A DNA stretch of 41,338 nt, taken from contig JAHHOT010000115.1 of the NCBI GenBank assembly GCA_018677555.1, positions 1 to 41,338 of the forward strand, in the 5' to 3' direction. The notes beneath the pieces were generated by a model. That model was given only the letters and a program-made list of their open reading frames with translations. It did no database searches and had not been told where the DNA came from. Each line of letters starts with the position of its first letter. Positions within the stretch are counted from its first letter, which is position 1. The position numbers and the translations under genes were made by a program. This document shows, piece after piece, positions 17,144 through 24,441 of the stretch. Source of the DNA: Gammaproteobacteria bacterium (GTDB lineage Bacteria > Pseudomonadota > Gammaproteobacteria > Steroidobacterales > Woeseiaceae).

Positions 17144-17172
17144 AGTAAAGCGGACCTGCGGGGCTGCGTCAA
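17144..17172 (-). promoter_or_regulatory. Candidate sigma-70 promoter of the lysAC leader
   Basis: On the minus strand TTGACG (17167-17172), a 17-base spacer and TTTACT (17144-17149). Transcription would begin near 17137, at the A of the leader peptide's ATG, and the leader would run about 180 bases to the lysAC start. Confidence 0.6.
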
Positions 17173-17221
17173 GGCTCGCGGCTGCCGCTGAACCACTGGG
17201 CGATCGACATACCCCGGCAGC

Positions 17222-17241
17222 CGGAACCATTTGCAGTTCCG
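17222..17241. promoter_or_regulatory. Inverted repeat upstream of the sigma factor gene
   Basis: CGGAAC and GTTCCG arms with an eight-base centre, about 50 bases ahead of the ECF sigma gene. The GGAAC element resembles the -35 box of ECF-type promoters, so it may mark an autoregulated promoter, but I cannot fit a convincing -10. Confidence 0.3.
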
Positions 17242-17292
17242 CCGAATTTCCTGTTGGCTAACCTTTTCCGGCGACCCGGCATCCAATAGACA

Positions 17293-17829
17293 ATGCTCGA
17301 AGCCGTTCTCAAGAGTCCGGGGGTGCCCACCCAGGCGGAGTTTCACGAAGTGATCGCGACACGCGCTGATCGGTGGTACTCGGCATGCCTGCGGATTACG
17401 CGCGACGAGGGTCTGGCTGAGGACGCGGTTCAGGACGCCTTGCTCAACGCCTGGAACAAGCGGCATCAGTTTGATCGCGGGGCGCGCCTGGATACCTGGA
17501 TCCACAGGATTGCGATCAACGCCGCGCTGCAGATCTTGCGCAGAAAAAAACCGCAGTCCTGGGAACCTCTGGAGCACGAAATAGCCGACGACGCGGCGCG
17601 CCCGGAGGACGCACATTCTGCGGAGGAGCTTGGTGAGCAGTTGGCAGATGCGCTATGTCAGCTCAGTGACATCGAGCGGGTGTGCTTTGTTCTGAAACAT
17701 CTCGAGCAATGGCGCCTCAAGGAAATCGCCGAGGAGCTCGGAACCAATGTCGGTACCATCAAGCAGGCGTTGTTCCGGGCGCTGAAAAAGCTGCGGGTCA
17801 GCATGGCCAGCTTGCGGAGTGAACAATGA
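17293..17829 (+). CDS. ECF-type RNA polymerase sigma factor
   Basis: A 178-residue sigma-70 family protein of the extracytoplasmic-function group, built of region 2 and region 4 only. Region 2 (about residues 20-90) shows ADRWYSACLRITRDEGLAED, AVQDALLNAWNKRHQFD and TWIHRIAINAALQILRRKK. Region 4 (about 115-172) shows LCQLSDIERVCFVLKHLEQW, then LKEIAEELGTNVGTIKQALF, a helix-turn-helix that reads the -35 element. The next gene overlaps its stop by four bases (ATGA) and has the layout of an anti-sigma factor, so the pair forms a signalling switch. The ATG at 17293 lacks an obvious ribosome-binding site. Confidence 0.9.
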   Translation: MLEAVLKSPGVPTQAEFHEVIATRADRWYSACLRITRDEGLAEDAVQDALLNAWNKRHQFDRGARLDTWIHRIAINAALQILRRKKPQSWEPLEHEIADDAARPEDAHSAEELGEQLADALCQLSDIERVCFVLKHLEQWRLKEIAEELGTNVGTIKQALFRALKKLRVSMASLRSEQ

Positions 17830-18557
17830 TTAGCGACGAAAAACTGGTTCTCTATTTCTACAAAGACGGCCTGACGCCCGACGAGCTGAAGGAAGTCGAA
17901 GCTGCGTTGCGGTCGGATCCGGCAGCCGCCGAGAGGTATACCGCTATTTGCAGCGAGCTGCAGGGCCTGGCTCTGCCCGAAGATCACAGAGCGCCGGATC
18001 AAGCGGTGCAGCGCTGGCATGACAGCGTCGATCGGGCCGCCAAGCTCGAGACATCACGGGTGCCTGAACCTCGCGGCTCGTTCGATTTGCTGTCTTTTGC
18101 GTGGGGTGGCGCGCTGGCTGCCGCGATCGCACTGGTTATCGGGCTTTACCTGTTCGACCGTCCCGATGGCGATGAATTCGGTAACAATCCGGTTGCCCAC
18201 GTCGATGCAGCAAATGCAGCCGCCACGCCGGTAGCCTTTACGCGCGGGCTCACGGTGCACCTGCGCGACAGCGAAACGGAGTTGTCCCGGTTGCCGCCGG
18301 AATCGGTCGCCGACAGGATGATGCTGATGCTGCAAATCGTTGAGCAAAACCGTGTATTCGAGCGTGCAGCAGACGCGAACAATGCACCGGACGTTGCGCG
18401 GCTGTTGCGCGCCTTCGAGCCCATACTCCTGCGTCTCGCCACCGACGAGATCGCGCCGGAAGACGTACAGGCACTCAGGGCCCAACTCGCGTTCGAGCTG
18501 AAGGTGATGCTAACCAAACTCGAACGCCAGCCATCTGAGGAAGACAGAATCATTTGA
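17826..18557 (+). CDS. Membrane-spanning putative anti-sigma factor
   Basis: A 243-residue protein with a cytoplasmic N-terminal ~85 residues, one membrane helix at about residues 90-110 (SFAWGGALAAAIALVIGLYLF) and a ~130-residue periplasmic part. The N-terminus (ISDEKLVLYFYKDGLTPDEL, AALRSDPAAAERY) resembles zinc-less anti-sigma domains that hold an ECF factor. The His/Cys zinc motif of classical ZAS anti-sigma factors is absent. The periplasmic part is helical (SVADRMMLMLQIVEQNRVFE) and may sense an envelope signal. It overlaps the sigma gene by four bases; GGAGTG stands just ahead of its ATG. The assignment rests on position, topology and N-terminal style. Confidence 0.72.
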   Translation: MISDEKLVLYFYKDGLTPDELKEVEAALRSDPAAAERYTAICSELQGLALPEDHRAPDQAVQRWHDSVDRAAKLETSRVPEPRGSFDLLSFAWGGALAAAIALVIGLYLFDRPDGDEFGNNPVAHVDAANAAATPVAFTRGLTVHLRDSETELSRLPPESVADRMMLMLQIVEQNRVFERAADANNAPDVARLLRAFEPILLRLATDEIAPEDVQALRAQLAFELKVMLTKLERQPSEEDRII

Positions 18558-18570
18558 ACGGGATCAAGCA

Positions 18571-19464
18571 ATGCAAAACACAATGAAACTGGCGATCGTC
18601 CTGATGTTCGGCCTGGTCAACGCGGTCGCCGCGCAGCCGGCCGACTCCGAGGCTGAGGCGCTGGAGATCGCAGCAATCGAAGCACTGATGGTTGCGCCGC
18701 AGAGCAAGGCGCTGCCGATCGTCGCGAGGGTTCTTGCAGGCGACAAGAGCGACGATGTCAAATCGCGTGCGCTCTTCGTTCTGAGCCAGATCGACTTGCC
18801 GGAAGCCCAGTCAATCCTGCTGGACACGGCGCGCAGCGGCAGCCCGCAGCTGCGTCTCGAGGCGATTCGTATGATCGGGATTTCCGGTGATTCCGAGGCG
18901 CTTGCCAAGCTCGGTGCAATCTATGCAGGCGGTGATCGCCAGACAAAAGAGCGGGTGCTGCAAGCCTATCTCATCGCGGGTGACGCGAATGCAGTCTATG
19001 AACTTGCCGTGAATGCAGCCACTGAAGATGAGTTTGAGATCGCGGTGCAAACGCTCGGAGCGATGGGTGCGACCGATGAGCTGCGCGCGCTCCGCGGAGA
19101 GAGCGGAATGTCGGAGACGCTCATTCGTGCTTACTCGATTGCCGGCGATTACGAAAGTCTGCGCGAAATGGCGCTGGATGACACAGACCCGCGATTGCAG
19201 GTCAAGGCAATACAAAGTCTCGGCGTGGTTGGTGGCGACGATAATAACGAGATACTGCTGCAGATCTATCGCGATTCAGATACGAAGCACGTCAGGGACG
19301 CTGCGCTGCATGGCATGATGATCTCCGGTTTCGATGAAGGCGTCGCACAGCTTTTTCGCGAATCAAATGACCCGGTGGAGAAGCGCCAGTTCTTGCGGAT
19401 GCTCGTTACGATGGACAGTGACGCGGCGCTCGGCATCATCGATGAAACGCTGGGTGACCAATGA
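18571..19464 (+). CDS. Exported HEAT-repeat protein
   Basis: A 297-residue protein with a signal peptide (about residues 1-21, ending NAVAAQP) and then almost only alpha-helical HEAT-like repeats about 30 residues long: DVKSRALFVLSQIDLPEAQS, QLRLEAIRMIGISGDSEALA, RLQVKAIQSLGVVGGDDNNE, HVRDAALHGMMISGFDEGVA. Such solenoids bind other proteins. It is the third gene of the sigma/anti-sigma operon, 13 bases after the anti-sigma stop, and overlaps the next HEAT gene by four bases. It therefore probably acts in the periplasm, either as a sensor for the anti-sigma factor or as part of what the sigma factor controls. No enzyme motif is visible. Confidence 0.8.
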   Translation: MQNTMKLAIVLMFGLVNAVAAQPADSEAEALEIAAIEALMVAPQSKALPIVARVLAGDKSDDVKSRALFVLSQIDLPEAQSILLDTARSGSPQLRLEAIRMIGISGDSEALAKLGAIYAGGDRQTKERVLQAYLIAGDANAVYELAVNAATEDEFEIAVQTLGAMGATDELRALRGESGMSETLIRAYSIAGDYESLREMALDDTDPRLQVKAIQSLGVVGGDDNNEILLQIYRDSDTKHVRDAALHGMMISGFDEGVAQLFRESNDPVEKRQFLRMLVTMDSDAALGIIDETLGDQ

Positions 19465-20246
19465 GGCGTCCATACGCTTGCGCAGTAGTCGTGCTGACAT
19501 TGCTGGCGGTGTCCGTGCCGGCAGTCGGACTCGACATGTTGTCGGGCGACGGTTGGCGTTCCTGGCGTGTAGCCGCCGTCGGCAATGTCGGCGACCTGTG
19601 CTGCTACGACTGGAACGCCGGTAACGCAACCCGCAAGCCCTGCGATCTGGATCGGCGCAGCGGCGGATACGGGAGTGCCGGTACACCGGCCGCGGCGCCG
19701 GAAACGATGCAGATCTATGCGCTGCTCGACGGCGGCAAGCCGGTTCGCGTGCATACGTTCAGTGCGTCCTGCCCGGTAACCTCGACCGGCGAAATCGACG
19801 ATCTGGGCCGGATCGATGAGACGGATAGCGTTGCCTGGTTGCAGAGGCAGGTATCCGAAGAGCCTGTTCTGAACGGGCAACTGCTGGCAGCCATATCTGT
19901 GCACGGAGGCGACTATTCACGCGATGTGCTTGTTCGATTCGCGGAGCAACACGAATCACTGCAAACCCGAAAGGACGCGTTGTTCTGGCTGGGTCAGTTT
20001 CGAGGTGCGGAGACAATGCCGACGTTAGAGCGCATCGCTTATGATGACCCCGACGGCGGCATGCGGCAGCACGCCCTGTTCATTTTGTCGCAGCTGCCGA
20101 ACGAAGCTGGTATCGATTCCCTGATTGCTGTGGTTGGAAACCGGGATTTCCGCTACGAAGACCGCAAGAACGCGTTGTTCTGGCTCGCGCAATCGAACTC
20201 GGATCGGGCGCTGGAATTCCTGGCCGCGCTGCTGTCTTCGGACTGA
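19461..20246 (+). CDS. Second exported HEAT-repeat protein with Cys-rich N-terminus
   Basis: A 261-residue protein with a signal peptide (about residues 1-23). Residues about 45-62 form a cysteine-bearing segment (GDLCCYDWNAGNATRKPCD) and a further Cys follows at SASCPVT; these could form disulfides or bind a metal. The C-terminal half is HEAT-like, with two nearly identical helices, TRKDALFWLGQFRGAETM and DRKNALFWLAQSNSDRAL, and between them GGMRQHALFILSQLPNEAG. The gene shares ATGA with the preceding HEAT gene, so the two products are made together and may form a complex. Function unknown. Confidence 0.8.
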   Translation: MRRPYACAVVVLTLLAVSVPAVGLDMLSGDGWRSWRVAAVGNVGDLCCYDWNAGNATRKPCDLDRRSGGYGSAGTPAAAPETMQIYALLDGGKPVRVHTFSASCPVTSTGEIDDLGRIDETDSVAWLQRQVSEEPVLNGQLLAAISVHGGDYSRDVLVRFAEQHESLQTRKDALFWLGQFRGAETMPTLERIAYDDPDGGMRQHALFILSQLPNEAGIDSLIAVVGNRDFRYEDRKNALFWLAQSNSDRALEFLAALLSSD

Positions 20247-20255
20247 ATGGCTCGA

Positions 20256-20272
20256 GCCACCGTGCTGGTGGC
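20256..20272. terminator. Hairpin after the HEAT-repeat operon
   Basis: Stem GCCACC / GGTGGC with a five-base loop, ten bases after the second HEAT gene. No T-tract follows, so termination is doubtful; it may partly separate this operon from the next gene. Confidence 0.3.
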
Positions 20273-20324
20273 ATGTACCTATTGTCTGTCACGGCGGGTA
20301 TCCTAGGATCCGACCGCAGGCCTT

Positions 20325-22028
20325 ATGAGCAGACGACACACCACCCATCAGCGCATCCATCGGCTCCTCGAGATTCGCAATCGCTACGATAGCGAATCGT
20401 CGCGGGAGAAGCTCGACCTGTTGCGGCTCATGCACGATATCAAGGCGCGCAGCAGCCTCGAACTTCGACTCCTGCATACAGCCCTGTGTTTTGTTCGCGC
20501 GTTTCCCGATTCGCGCGCGCACTATCGCGAGGCACAATCACTGCTGGACAGTTTCGCAACGCGCGTTTGCAAGCTGCCCGCCTCTGCCCGGGAGGAACTT
20601 TGGGATACCGGTATAGCAGGCTCGCCGCTGCACTACCGCTTCTCTTACGAGGTGGCGCTCTGGTTGTCGCGCAGGGCGGCCAGAACCGTGGCCCTCGACT
20701 GGGACGACATGGACGACAGCAATCGGCTCGACGAGCTGCTCGAGCACATGTTGCTTCCGGCGGAACAGGAGTACTTCGACAGCGGCTACGTGCGCACACG
20801 CGACTGGATCGAGATGGTCTCGAAAAATGCCGGCGACTCGGAATTCCACTGGTTGATGGGGCAGCTACAGCGTGCCGAGTTCGTCTCCATCTGGTCACAG
20901 CTGTACAACGCTGCCGATGTGGCGCTGGCGTGGGACCTGGGAGATTCGGATTGGTCGGTTTCGAAAAACAGGCTCCCGGTGCGCCGCTTCGTTGCGCGTG
21001 CTGGCGGCATGCGCAAGCCACCAAAGAAACCCAGGCAGGAAATCACCCGGCCGCTGGACGACGTCCGCCTGTTGTCCAGGAGACTGGGCGGGCGGCTGAT
21101 CGACACCGCCATGGCTTCGCTGGCGGTGCGGCATCGCGAGACCTACCACTTCAATTTCGCCAACCCCGCGGAAGTCTGGGTTGCCGACGTTGGTCAGGGC
21201 GTCTCGGTAGCCGTGCTTGGTCTCAAGCAGGAGTACCGCTTTCCGCTCGAATGCACGATGGGTTATCTGGTTCTGGCAAACGGGGTACCTGTGGGCTACG
21301 GCGGATCCAGTTTGTTGTTCAGGCAGGTCAACACCGGCTTGAATATTTTCCCCGAATACCGTGGCAGCGAAGCGGCCTTTTTATGGCTGCAGGTCATGCG
21401 TGTGTACCATCACCTCAGCGGCTGCACGCGCTTCATCGCTAACCCCTACCAGTTTGGCGGCGACAACACCGAAGCTCTGAAAAGTGGCGCGTTCTGGTTC
21501 TACTATCGATTGGGTTACCGGCCGGTGCTGCCGAAGATTCGCAAGCTCGCTTCGCGCGAATTTGCGCGGATGCGCGACAACCGGAAATACCGCTGCGATC
21601 TGCGTACGCTCACGCGTCTGGTCTGCTGTGACATGCACCTCGTGCTGCCTGGCGCGAGACCCGGCGAGCTGTTCGAGGAGCGCTGGATCGAGACCAGCTC
21701 GATGCTCGCCACCGAGGCGATAGGCGCAGTTGGTGGCACAACCCGAATCGACGCAGCCGGAAAAGTTGCCGAATCGGTCGCGAAAGATATCGGCCTGCGT
21801 TCCATGGTCGGCTGGTCGAAAGAGGAGCGAAGTGGTTTCCTGCGCGTTGCACCCCTGGTCGCCGCCGCCAGGCCGGCGAGCTGGTCCGCCGCGGAGAAGC
21901 GTGCGATGCGGGAACTCGTGCGCGCGAAAGGCGGCCCGATCGAAGCGCAGTACGCCCGTTTGCTCGGCCAGCACCAGCGCTTCCTCCGCGAGCTGCGTGC
22001 AAGCTGCCGCCGTGCGGAAATTCACTGA
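20325..22028 (+). CDS. Large hypothetical protein with GNAT-like segment
   Basis: A 567-residue cytoplasmic protein I do not recognise. The N-terminal half is helical and charged. The middle third shows what looks like an acyltransferase fold of the GNAT kind: GYLVLANGVPVGYGGSSLLF (a strand pair with a bulge), NIFPEYRGSEAAFLWLQVM (where GNATs place the CoA-binding loop and helix) and ALKSGAFWFYYRLGYRPV (as in the terminal GNAT helix and strand). This is an inference from pattern only. The C-terminus is rich in Arg and Lys. It follows the HEAT-repeat genes by 78 bases in the same direction; whether it belongs to that operon is open. The ATG at 20325 has only a weak AGG ahead. Confidence 0.6.
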   Translation: MSRRHTTHQRIHRLLEIRNRYDSESSREKLDLLRLMHDIKARSSLELRLLHTALCFVRAFPDSRAHYREAQSLLDSFATRVCKLPASAREELWDTGIAGSPLHYRFSYEVALWLSRRAARTVALDWDDMDDSNRLDELLEHMLLPAEQEYFDSGYVRTRDWIEMVSKNAGDSEFHWLMGQLQRAEFVSIWSQLYNAADVALAWDLGDSDWSVSKNRLPVRRFVARAGGMRKPPKKPRQEITRPLDDVRLLSRRLGGRLIDTAMASLAVRHRETYHFNFANPAEVWVADVGQGVSVAVLGLKQEYRFPLECTMGYLVLANGVPVGYGGSSLLFRQVNTGLNIFPEYRGSEAAFLWLQVMRVYHHLSGCTRFIANPYQFGGDNTEALKSGAFWFYYRLGYRPVLPKIRKLASREFARMRDNRKYRCDLRTLTRLVCCDMHLVLPGARPGELFEERWIETSSMLATEAIGAVGGTTRIDAAGKVAESVAKDIGLRSMVGWSKEERSGFLRVAPLVAAARPASWSAAEKRAMRELVRAKGGPIEAQYARLLGQHQRFLRELRASCRRAEIH

Positions 22029-22058
22029 CAGGAAACGCCCTGGTCGTCAGGCCGTCCG

Positions 22059-22976
22059 CTAATTCGAGCGGCCGGCGCGCCCGGTTAGCAGGTCGTGTTT
22101 CCTTTCGAACGCATCGACGATGAATTGCCGAAATGTCCTGAGCCTGGCGGCATCGCGCAGGTCAGGATGCGACAGCAGCCAGATGTCGTAATTGCTGCGT
22201 GGCTTGCAGCCCGGGATTCGTTGCAGGCCGTCAGCGGTATCGCCCAGAAAACACGGAAGAATCGCAAGCCCCATGCCGTGACGTGCGGCTTCGACCTGCA
22301 GCAGCGCGTTGTTGAATTTTCCGTAAGCCGGCACGTCCGGGAATGGCGACGATCGTACCCACCCCGGATAACGCGCATCTTCGTCCCAGCCGATCCAGCG
22401 CGCACCGCTGTCTTTCTTCGCAGGGTTGTGCTCAGCCAGGTAAGCGGCGCTTGCGTAATAGCAGCTCGATGCGGTAACCAGGCGTCGGCCGACCAGGTCT
22501 TCGGGCGGCATGCGATCGAGGCCCATGAAACGGATGGCGATGTCGGCCTCGCGTCGCGCCAGGTCGAGGACGTCGTAGGACGTCAGAATGGTCAGGTCGA
22601 TTTGCGGGTATTGTCGGTTGAATGCCACGAGCTCATCCATCAGCAGGTGGTTTGCGATGAGGTCGGACGTCGTCAGGCGAACCTCGCCGCTCAACTGCGC
22701 GTCCTGCCCGTGCAGCTTCCGCTCTGCCGCCAGTATCGCTTCTTCTGCGCGCAAGGCGGACTCGATCATCGCTTCGCCGGCGCCGGTCAGCCGGTAGCCG
22801 TTGACGCTGCGGTCGAACAGGCGTGTGCCCAGCCGGGTCTCCAGCTGGTCGACGCGCCGGGCGACCGTGGTATGGCTTAGCGACAGGGCTTCGGCCGCCG
22901 AGCGCGCGGACCCGCTGCGGCCCAGTGCGAGGAAAAGCCGCAGGTCGTCCCAGTTTATGGTCGAATTTTGCACCAT
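22059..22976 (-). CDS. LysR-family transcriptional regulator
   Basis: A 305-residue LysR-type regulator. Residues 8-66 form the winged helix-turn-helix (INWDDLRLFLALGRSGSARS, AAEALSLSHTTVARRVDQLE, TRLGTRLFDRSVNGYRLT), followed by the linker helix and a periplasmic-binding-protein-like effector domain (from about residue 90, SGEVRLTTSDLIANHLL). It belongs to the group with substitution of the usual GSF by GSA in the recognition region. It is divergent from the DUF427-egtD-egtB genes over 75 bases and is the likely regulator of that set or of itself. A perfect 8-bp inverted repeat covers its own start codon, compatible with autorepression. Confidence 0.92.
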   Translation of the reverse strand: MVQNSTINWDDLRLFLALGRSGSARSAAEALSLSHTTVARRVDQLETRLGTRLFDRSVNGYRLTGAGEAMIESALRAEEAILAAERKLHGQDAQLSGEVRLTTSDLIANHLLMDELVAFNRQYPQIDLTILTSYDVLDLARREADIAIRFMGLDRMPPEDLVGRRLVTASSCYYASAAYLAEHNPAKKDSGARWIGWDEDARYPGWVRSSPFPDVPAYGKFNNALLQVEAARHGMGLAILPCFLGDTADGLQRIPGCKPRSNYDIWLLSHPDLRDAARLRTFRQFIVDAFERKHDLLTGRAGRSN

Positions 22977-22979
22977 AAA
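22954..22979. promoter_or_regulatory. Perfect inverted repeat over the LysR start codon
   Basis: Arms TTTATGGT and ACCATAAA, eight bases each, with a ten-base AT-rich centre, a spacing fitting a LysR-type dimer site. It overlaps the regulator's ATG (22974-22976). A further CCATCAATGG (22983-22992) and CCAT (22993-22996) follow toward the divergent genes, making a cluster of ATGG/CCAT half-sites. Confidence 0.5.
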
Positions 22980-23051
22980 GGTCCATCAATGGCCATAGTG
23001 TAACGCTGATTGTCCGGTTACGGTAGTGCCTGGTCAATCCAGGAAGCTGCC

Positions 23052-23444
23052 ATGAATACCTCGCTGGGCCCGTCGCCGGGCGCAAACCGCTATCCCGAAC
23101 ACCGCATTTCGATCGAGCCGAACCCCGGACGCTGGCAGGCGACCCTGAATGGCCGCGTCGTCGCGGACAGTACAGGCACGCTGGCGCTCGACGAGAGCCG
23201 CTTCGGACGGGTCATCTATTTTCCCGCCGCGGACGTGCTGACCGGTGAGTTATTGCGCAGCGATAGTCGCACCACCTGTCCCTTCAAAGGAGAAGCGAGG
23301 TACTACGCGGCAGAAGTCGACGGCAAAGTCCGCGACGTTGCGTGGTTCTATCCCGACGTGTACGCGGAAGTCGCGGGGATTGCCGGATACGTAGGCTTTT
23401 ACACGGAACACGTTCACGTCGGGCAGGTCGCCAGCGGTGAGTGA
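23052..23444 (+). CDS. DUF427 domain protein
   Basis: A 130-residue protein of the DUF427 family, small soluble beta-rich proteins without an established reaction. Family features are seen in order: ISIEPNPGRWQATLNGRVVA near the start, VIYFPAADV, TTCPFKGEARYYAAEVDGK with the conserved Cys-Pro-(F/Y)-Lys-Gly core, VAWFYPDVYAEVAGIAGYV and FYTEHVHVG. The ATG at 23052 is chosen for AGGAAG eight bases ahead. Its last eight bases overlap the GTG start of egtD, so it is the first gene of an egt operon here. A role in sulfur-compound or ergothioneine metabolism is an inference from this position. Confidence 0.85.
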   Translation: MNTSLGPSPGANRYPEHRISIEPNPGRWQATLNGRVVADSTGTLALDESRFGRVIYFPAADVLTGELLRSDSRTTCPFKGEARYYAAEVDGKVRDVAWFYPDVYAEVAGIAGYVGFYTEHVHVGQVASGE

Positions 23445-24441
23445 TTCAACACTGCACAAGGCGACCGGCAAGGATCTGTCACGGGACCTGTTTCTCGACG
23501 ACGTTGTCGCGGGACTGACGGCGCAGCGCAAGTCGCTCGACCCCAAGTATTTTTACGATGAAACCGGCAGCGGCCTGTTCGGGCGCATCACGGAGTTACC
23601 GGAGTACTACATTACGCGCACGGAGACGGAAATCATGCGCGCGGCTGCGCCGGATATTTCAGCGCATTGCGGTGATATCCGCACAATCGTCGAATTCGGC
23701 AGTGGATCCGGGGAACGCAGTGAAATACTGCTCAGTGCGCTGGACCAGGCGAGCCACTATGCCCCCATCGATGTCTCGGACGAGTTGCTGCAGGACACGG
23801 CCACTGTCGTGCAGAATGCGCATCCGAGTATCCAGGTGGTTCCGATAGTCGCCGACTTCACGAGCGAGATTCTGCTGCCCGCCAGATTGCCGCGAGCGTG
23901 GCTTGGCTACTTTCCCGGGTCGACGATCGGTAATTTCCTGCCGATGGCGGCGACGCGGTTTCTTGCCAATGCGAGGCGCATGCTCGGCCGGCATGCGACG
24001 ATGCTGATTGGTGTCGATCTCGTGAAATCGGTCGACCGCCTGGAGCAAGCCTACGACGATTCGCAGGGTGTGACCGATGCCTTCAACAAGAACGTGCTGG
24101 TACGCATCAATAACGAGTTGGGCGGAACTTTCGACGTGCAGCAATTCGAGCATCGTGCGGTTTTCAACAAGGAACAGTCACGCATCGAGATGCACCTCGT
24201 CAGCAAATCGGACCAGTTCGTCGAAATAGACGGTACTTACAGGATTCGTTTTCGCGCCGGGGAGACAATCCACACGGAAAACTCACACAAGTACACGCTG
24301 GACGGATTCCGGGCCCTGGCGCGGCAAGCGGGCTGGAGCCCGGTGGCATGCTGGACGGACGTCAACGACGACTTCAGTGTGCATCTTCTTCGCGGCGTCG
24401 CGGGACCGCAGCATGACCTGAGTGACAGGGAGCGGCAATGA
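23437..24441 (+). CDS. egtD: L-histidine N-alpha-methyltransferase (EgtD)
   Basis: A 334-residue SAM-dependent methyltransferase that trimethylates histidine to hercynine, the first step of ergothioneine synthesis. Family marks are DPKYFYDETGSGLFGRITEL, PEYYITRTETEIM, the SAM motif VEFGSGSGERSEILLSAL, YAPIDVSDELL, GYFPGSTIGNF and, near the C-terminus, SHKYTLDGFRALARQAG. The length is typical for EgtD. It starts with GTG inside the end of the DUF427 gene and its stop overlaps egtB by four bases, so DUF427-egtD-egtB form one translationally coupled operon. Confidence 0.93.
   Translation: MSDSTLHKATGKDLSRDLFLDDVVAGLTAQRKSLDPKYFYDETGSGLFGRITELPEYYITRTETEIMRAAAPDISAHCGDIRTIVEFGSGSGERSEILLSALDQASHYAPIDVSDELLQDTATVVQNAHPSIQVVPIVADFTSEILLPARLPRAWLGYFPGSTIGNFLPMAATRFLANARRMLGRHATMLIGVDLVKSVDRLEQAYDDSQGVTDAFNKNVLVRINNELGGTFDVQQFEHRAVFNKEQSRIEMHLVSKSDQFVEIDGTYRIRFRAGETIHTENSHKYTLDGFRALARQAGWSPVACWTDVNDDFSVHLLRGVAGPQHDLSDRERQ

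Noticed and set aside
17012-17292. Lysine riboswitch upstream of lysAC
   Set aside because: Considered because it is the usual control of lysine genes, but the predicted leader is only about 180 bases, is largely taken up by the open frame, and I could not see the conserved LYS-element core. A covariance-model search would decide.
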